From NCBI GenBank assembly GCA_964527565.1, contig CAZGOY010000009.1, positions 1 through 64,000 of the forward strand: a stretch of 64,000 bases of DNA, read 5' to 3'. Source of the stretch: JAGXQV01 sp964527565 (lineage in GTDB: Bacteria > Pseudomonadota > Gammaproteobacteria > Burkholderiales > Sulfuricellaceae). The notes below the pieces were generated by a model, which made no database searches, was not told the origin of the DNA, and saw only the letters and a program-made list of their open reading frames with translations. Positions within the stretch are counted from its first letter, which is position 1; each line of letters starts with the position of its first letter. Below, in pieces: positions 60,120 to 64,000 of the stretch. The translations under genes and the position numbers were made by a program.

Positions 60120-60158
60120 CCGGTGCAATGCGCTGCGCTGCGCGGATTGCACCCTACG
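60120..60158 (-). repeat. GTAGGGTGCA-type intergenic repeat, copy 1
   Basis: On the minus strand it begins CGTAGGGTGCAATCCGCGCA and ends GCATTGCACCGG. The ends pair (GGTGCAAT with ATTGCACC), so it is a small inverted repeat. A diverged plus-strand copy is at 63775-63807. It lies just before the PhnD-like gene. Confidence 0.7.
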
Positions 60159-60179
60159 ATTGCTAAAAGGAGAATTAGC

Positions 60180-61043
60180 ATGAGACACCCGTGGATCAAG
60201 GCAGCATTTTTTGCCGTTGCACTTTTGGGCGGCGTGCCGTGCCAGGCGCAGGAAAAAGCCCATCAGGAGAAGCCCTACACCTTCGGCGTGCTGTCGCAGC
60301 GTAGCGCCGTGCTGACGGCGCAATACTGGAACCCCATCCTCGACTACCTGTCGCGCAAGAGCGGTGCCGCCCTGCAACTGAAGATCGCTCGCACCGCGCC
60401 GGAATCCAATGCCGCCATCGCCGCCGGGGAATACGATTTCGTCTATTCCAACACCATCTTCCTGCCCGCGACTTCCGCACCCGGCTACCAGGTCATCCTG
60501 CGTCCGCAATCGGCCGCCATTTCCGCGCAGATCGTCACGCTGGAATCCTCGCCGGTGAAAACCCTGGCGGATCTCGAAGGCAAGGTGGTGGGCTTCCCCT
60601 CCAAGGCCGCCTTCGTCGGCTATGCCGTGCCCATGGATCATCTGCTGCGCCGGAATATCGCCGTGACGCCGGTATTCGGCGGCAACCAGGAGGGCATCAT
60701 GGGGCAGCTCAAGGTGGGCAAGGTGCTTGCCGCCGGCGTCAACAGCCAGGTGATGCGTGGCTTCGCGGCGCGGGAAAACCTGTCCTACCGGGTGTTGTGG
60801 GAGTCGCAGTCCTATCACAACCTGCCGGTTTCCGTGCATCCGCGCGTGCCGGGCGCCGTCGCCGAGTCCGTGCGCCAGGCCTTCGCCGGAATGGACAAGG
60901 ATGCCGAAGGCGCGCGCGTGCTGGAAGCCAGCGCCGCAATCATCCAGCAGAAACCGCCTTTCGGCTTCCTGTCGGCCACGCCCAAGGACTACCAGAACTA
61001 CACCGACTTTTACCGTGCCACGGTGGTCAAGGACATCGAGTAA
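60180..61043 (+). CDS. PhnD-like periplasmic substrate-binding protein
   Basis: The protein has 287 residues. The signal peptide ends CQAQ. YTFGVLSQRSAVLTAQYWNP, the FVYSNTIFLPA segment and GKVVGFPSKAAFVGYAVPMD are the two lobes of the phosphate/phosphite/phosphonate-binding PhnD fold. AAGGAG precedes the ATG. It lies seven bases from a membrane histidine kinase, suggesting that it feeds ligand information to the kinase instead of to an ABC transporter, since none is present. Confidence 0.92.
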   Translation: MRHPWIKAAFFAVALLGGVPCQAQEKAHQEKPYTFGVLSQRSAVLTAQYWNPILDYLSRKSGAALQLKIARTAPESNAAIAAGEYDFVYSNTIFLPATSAPGYQVILRPQSAAISAQIVTLESSPVKTLADLEGKVVGFPSKAAFVGYAVPMDHLLRRNIAVTPVFGGNQEGIMGQLKVGKVLAAGVNSQVMRGFAARENLSYRVLWESQSYHNLPVSVHPRVPGAVAESVRQAFAGMDKDAEGARVLEASAAIIQQKPPFGFLSATPKDYQNYTDFYRATVVKDIE

Positions 61044-61049
61044 TCCACG

Positions 61050-62582
61050 ATGATCGTCAGCAGAATCTGGGATCGTCTCCCCTTCGCCGGGCGCCTGCTG
61101 TTCACCGCCAGCGCCGCGCTGCTGGTCGCCGGGCTGGTGATGCTTTACACCTCGGTGCGCTGGGACGTGCGCGAGGCGGAGGCCGACCTGCGCGACCAGC
61201 TTCAGGCGGAACTCCAGACCCTGCCCCCTGCGCTGGCGGAAACGCTGGTGATCGGCGATTTTTCCACCTTGCAGCAGATGCTGGACAATCAGGTGCTGCG
61301 CAAGAATATCTTGCGCATCCGCTATCTGGAAGCCAGCGGCACGCTGGTGGAAAGCCGCGACACACCGGTTCGGGCAATGGCGCCAGCCTGGTTCGCGCGC
61401 TGGTTCGGCTTTGCCGAAATCGGCGGCACTGCCGCAGCGAATTTCGGCGGGCGCCATTACGGGGCCATCGAAATCACCCTTTCCGCGCAGGAGGCGATCA
61501 ACCGCGCCTGGCAGCGCTTGGTCCAGCATCTGTCGATTCTGCTGCTGGCCATCGGCCTGGATTTTCTCGGCATCTGGCTGGTGTTGCGCTCGGGACTGAA
61601 ACCCCTGCATGACCTGAGCGAAGCCAGCAAGGCGCTGGGCGGCGGCGACCTCGACGTGCGCGTCGCGTTGTCCGGTGCGCCGGAATTGCGCGCCACCGCC
61701 CGCGCCTTCAATGAAATGGCTTATCGCATCAATACCCTGGTGGGCGTGTTGCAGGAGCGGGAAAAGCAGCTCAAGCAGGCGCTGGAAGAAGAGCGCGAAG
61801 CGCATGAGGAACTGGCGCTGCTCAACGAGACGCTGGAGCAGCGCGTGCGGGAAGAGTCTGCCAGGGGCCGCGAGAAGGATCACCTGCTGATCCAGCAATC
61901 GCGTCTGGCGGCAATGGGCGAGATGATCGGCAACATCGCCCACCAGTGGCGCCAGCCCTTGAACACGCTGGGGCTGATTCTGGCCAATATCAAGGACGCC
62001 CACGATTTCGGCGACCTGACGCGAGATTACATGAACGAGGCGACCGGCAAGGGCAACCAGATCATCCAGAAGATGTCCACAACCATCGACGATTTCCGCA
62101 ATTTTTTCCGTCCCAACCGCGAAAAGCAGGTGTTTAACCTCAATCAGGCGGTGCGCGAAGCGCTCTCCATGGTCGAGGCGAGTTTCCGCAACCACCAGAT
62201 CGCAGTGGACTGGCAGGAAAGTGGGGAGGAGGTTTTCACCTACGGTTTTCCCAACGAGTATTCGCAGGTGCTGCTCAATCTGCTGGGCAACGCGCGCGAG
62301 GCCATCCTGCAACGGCAGATGGCGGACGGCAGCGTGACGCTACGGCTGGCGCGGGCTGACGGTCATGCCGTGCTGACCGTGCGCGACAATGGCGGCGGCG
62401 TTCCAGAGGAAGTATTGCCCAAGATATTCGACCCCTACTTCACCACCAAGGAAAAGGGCACCGGCATCGGCCTGTACATGTCCAAGATGATCGTCGAGGG
62501 CAATATGGATGGCAGCATCGGAGCGCGTAACGTCGAAAACGGGGCGGAGTTTTCCATCGTCACGCAGCTGGCAGAACCCTGA
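61050..62582 (+). CDS. Membrane sensor histidine kinase
   Basis: The protein has 510 residues. N-terminal helix (about 13-35), a periplasmic sensor region, second helix (about 150-175), HAMP, coiled coil, then H298 in GNIAHQWRQPLNTLG, N box LLNLLGNAREA and G boxes DNGGGVPEE and GTGIGLYMSKMI. The HQWRQPL type of H box marks an HPK4-like kinase. No response regulator is adjacent. The gene is coupled to the PhnD-like gene. Confidence 0.95.
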   Translation: MIVSRIWDRLPFAGRLLFTASAALLVAGLVMLYTSVRWDVREAEADLRDQLQAELQTLPPALAETLVIGDFSTLQQMLDNQVLRKNILRIRYLEASGTLVESRDTPVRAMAPAWFARWFGFAEIGGTAAANFGGRHYGAIEITLSAQEAINRAWQRLVQHLSILLLAIGLDFLGIWLVLRSGLKPLHDLSEASKALGGGDLDVRVALSGAPELRATARAFNEMAYRINTLVGVLQEREKQLKQALEEEREAHEELALLNETLEQRVREESARGREKDHLLIQQSRLAAMGEMIGNIAHQWRQPLNTLGLILANIKDAHDFGDLTRDYMNEATGKGNQIIQKMSTTIDDFRNFFRPNREKQVFNLNQAVREALSMVEASFRNHQIAVDWQESGEEVFTYGFPNEYSQVLLNLLGNAREAILQRQMADGSVTLRLARADGHAVLTVRDNGGGVPEEVLPKIFDPYFTTKEKGTGIGLYMSKMIVEGNMDGSIGARNVENGAEFSIVTQLAEP

Positions 62583-62584
62583 CC

Positions 62585-62968
62585 ATGCCGCGCCGCCTGC
62601 TGCTGGCGGTGCTTCTCGCCATCGCCCTCCCGGCGGCGGCCCAGGGGCGGGTGACGGCGAAAATCCTGTTGCAGGAATCCCCGCTGGCCGGTTTCCAGTT
62701 TCACGAGGGCAAGCGCCTGTGGCCGGAATTGCGCGTCGGCGATGCGCTGGAGTTGAAGCGCGAGGCCGATAATGCCCACGATGGCCGCGCGGTACGCGTG
62801 GAATGGCGCGGCCATTTTCTCGGCTACGTGCCGCGCGCCGACAACCAAGCCGTCGCCCGCCTGCTCGACCAGGGCACGCCCCTGGAAGCGCGCATCGTGC
62901 GCCTGCGCGAAAGCCGCAACCCCTGGCAACGGGTGCTGTTCGAGGTCTATGTGGGCGACGCGCGCTAG
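62585..62968 (+). CDS. Exported HIRAN-domain protein
   Basis: The protein has 127 residues. The signal peptide is MPRRLLLAVLLAIALPAAAQ. Then comes a HIRAN-like domain (about 35-125): SPLAGFQFHEGKRLWPELRV, LKREADNAHDGRAVRV and LGYVPRADNQAVARLL. HIRAN domains in cytoplasmic helicases bind DNA 3' ends, so a periplasmic version should have another ligand. It starts two bases after the kinase stop. Confidence 0.88.
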   Translation: MPRRLLLAVLLAIALPAAAQGRVTAKILLQESPLAGFQFHEGKRLWPELRVGDALELKREADNAHDGRAVRVEWRGHFLGYVPRADNQAVARLLDQGTPLEARIVRLRESRNPWQRVLFEVYVGDAR

Positions 62969-63006
62969 CAGCCTGTCACGCTAAATTTACGTGACGCAGA
63001 ACATCC

Positions 63007-63034
63007 GGCGCAATGCCCGTTGGTTATTGCGCCC
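63007..63034. repeat. GGCGCAAT inverted/direct repeat, left copy
   Basis: GGCGCAAT and ATTGCGCC pair around CCCGTTGGTT-like spacing. A near-identical 28-base copy (three differences) is at 63822-63849, so the two copies flank the second DUF433/DUF5615 pair. Confidence 0.75.
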
Positions 63035-63134
63035 TTCGCAGCTACACTGACGCGAATTGACCTGTGCTCGGTCGCATTGTGCTGACTGAATTACGGGTCA
63101 AATTTGGTGAATTCACGCGACAGGAGCAGGAGAA

Positions 63135-63356
63135 ATGAGTTATCAGGACAGGATTACCATCGAGGCGGGAAAACGGGGCGGCAAGCCGTGCGTCCGCGGT
63201 TTGCGCATCACCGTCTACGATGTGCTGGAAATGCTCGCCGGCAACATGTCCGTCGAGGAAATTATTACGGATTTCCCGGAAATCGAAGCCGCCGATGTTC
63301 AGGCTTGCCTCGCGTTCGCCGCCGACCGCGAGCGCAGGTTGCTGGCGGTGCACTGA
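63135..63356 (+). CDS. DUF433 protein, second copy (antitoxin-like)
   Basis: The protein has 73 residues. ITIEAGKRGGKPCVRGLRIT followed by VYDVLEMLAGNMSVEEIITDFP is the DUF433 core. AGGAGCAGGAG lies before the ATG. Its stop overlaps the partner start (TGATG). Confidence 0.92.
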   Translation: MSYQDRITIEAGKRGGKPCVRGLRITVYDVLEMLAGNMSVEEIITDFPEIEAADVQACLAFAADRERRLLAVH

Positions 63357-63688
63357 TGAAACTCCTGCTTGACGAGAATTTGTCGCGCCGCTTGGTACCG
63401 TTTCTTCAATCCGCCTATCCGGGCAGCACCCAGGTTGTCCTTGCCGGGCTTGAACGGGCGGATGACCGGACTGTTTGGCGCTATGCGCGGGAGCACGATT
63501 TCGTCATTGTTACCAAGGATGCCGATTACTACGACCTGAGCCTGCTGTTGGGTGCACCGCCTTTCGTGATCTGGCTTCAAACGGGTAATGCAGATAAGGC
63601 GCTGGTGTTAAGCCGGTTGCTTGAGAGCCCTCAGGACATTGAAGTTGCCTTTGCCAATGGGTTGGCCTGTGTGGAGCTATTCGCCTGA
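63356..63688 (+). CDS. DUF5615 PIN-like protein, second copy (toxin-like)
   Basis: The protein has 110 residues. LLLDENLSRRLVPFL, WRYAREHDFVIVTKDADYYD and the C-terminal helix are diagnostic for DUF5615. Aspartates in LLDEN and TKDADYYD would form the PIN-like metal site. Start ATG 63356 overlaps the DUF433 stop. Confidence 0.93.
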   Translation: MKLLLDENLSRRLVPFLQSAYPGSTQVVLAGLERADDRTVWRYAREHDFVIVTKDADYYDLSLLLGAPPFVIWLQTGNADKALVLSRLLESPQDIEVAFANGLACVELFA

Positions 63689-63693
63689 AACTT

Positions 63694-63771
63694 ACCTTTG
63701 ACGCGGAGCGGCACAACCCCTGCTTTTTTCAAGGCCAACAACAGCTCCTTGCCAGTTAAGCTGGGGGCAGC
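63694..63771 (-). pseudogene. hicA: hicA fragment
   Basis: The minus strand reads PSLTGKELLLALKKAGVV, then PLRVKG, matching the N-terminal half of HicA toxins (LTGKELIxALxKAGF...RVKGSH). The catalytic GSHH segment that should follow is replaced by KFQANSS, and no HicB frame is nearby. It is a broken copy. Confidence 0.55.
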
Positions 63772-63774
63772 AAG

Positions 63775-63807
63775 CGTAGGGTGCATAAGCGCAGGGCATT
63801 GTACCGG
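63775..63807 (+). repeat. GTAGGGTGCA-type intergenic repeat, copy 2
   Basis: The sequence CGTAGGGTGCATAAGCGCAG followed by GGCATTGTACCGG aligns with the minus-strand copy at 60120-60158, with a few changes and a short deletion. Confidence 0.7.
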
Positions 63808-63821
63808 CACTGCGAGCATCA

Positions 63822-63849
63822 GGCGCAATGTCCGCTGGTTATTGCACCC
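63822..63849. repeat. GGCGCAAT repeat, right copy
   Basis: It begins GGCGCAATGTCCGCTGGTT and continues ATTGCACCC; it differs from 63007-63034 at three positions. It lies 134 bases after the DUF5615 stop. Confidence 0.75.
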
Positions 63850-64000
63850 CGCGCTTATCCGGTTGTTGCACCCGACAGAAATAGACGCCATTTTTCAGCC
63901 TGGTAGTGGTGTGCCGTCACGATTTCGGGTGCTCACGGATTGTCGCTCCGCTGATGTTCCCGCAAATATGGCCCGCAAGTGGGGATTCGCGTTCGGTGGG
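63850..64000. other. Right edge, no supportable gene
   Basis: With the hicA fragment and repeats this makes a 312-base gap after 63688. A plus-strand frame is open to the edge but has no family resemblance that I can read. Content beyond the window would be needed to call it. Confidence 0.4.

Noticed and set aside
60030..62312. 760-codon minus-strand frame antisense to PhnD-like protein and kinase
   Set aside because: Kinase motifs are intact on the plus strand; the minus frame shows only shadow composition.

Overview
The window is a GC-rich proteobacterial chromosome segment, almost certainly betaproteobacterial. The best placement from gene order is Nitrosomonadales-like (relatives of Sulfuricella, Gallionella or Thiobacillus), but this is inferred from gene content, not from a search. 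The supporting gene order is: yibN-grxC-secB-(SH3)-gpsA; hemC-hemD-hemX-hemY; tgt-yajC-secD-secF; pstS-pstC-pstA-pstB with very long PstC and PstA; and uvrC-pgsA. I see no rRNA gene, intact tRNA gene, CRISPR array, intact insertion sequence or prophage.

Layout. 0-2 kb: a toxin-antitoxin-like three-gene operon beside about 0.5 kb with no gene. 2-7 kb: a large hybrid histidine kinase and an HD-GYP response regulator (cyclic-di-GMP breakdown). 7-14 kb: YggT/DUF167, a VapBC-type pair with a palindromic operator, the rhodanese/glutaredoxin/SecB/GpsA block, a two-RCK potassium channel, HemJ and a TlpA-like thioredoxin. 15-19 kb: haem genes, then an orphan OmpR-type regulator. 20-22 kb: DUF4124, PyrE, DusC. 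22-30 kb: the accessory island, nine mostly minus-strand genes for exported or unrecognised proteins with internal duplications, plus BioD and a cysteine-rich protein. 30-37 kb: PurU, a second VapBC pair, Tgt-YajC-SecD-SecF, DedA. 37-48 kb: an EF-hand membrane protein, a PglL-like O-oligosaccharyltransferase and an MSHA-like type IV pilus locus (ATPase, platform protein, accessory protein, two pilins), interrupted by a DUF433/DUF5615 pair. 48-57 kb: MtnA and the phosphate-uptake locus with two divergent phosphate-binding proteins that share a Pho box. 57-64 kb: tautomerase, UvrC, PgsA, a PhnD-like protein/histidine kinase/HIRAN operon, a second DUF433/DUF5615 pair between direct repeats, and a broken hicA.

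Themes. (1) Cyclic-di-GMP: an HD-GYP phosphodiesterase and a pilus ATPase with two intact cyclic-di-GMP-binding MshEN motifs are in the same window. (2) Five toxin-antitoxin or TA-like modules plus two TA fragments mark small accessory insertions between conserved operons. (3) At least four copies of a REPIN-like inverted repeat sit in intergenic gaps, two of them with the same extra palindrome inside one arm. (4) The most novel area is 22.2-30.4 kb. It encodes a multi-domain exported protein, a probable exported LAS-type zinc peptidase, a truncated paralogue that shares a block of about 276 identical nucleotides with its neighbour, and two exported paralogues with conserved ends and a diverged centre. 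No function can be assigned to that cluster from sequence alone.
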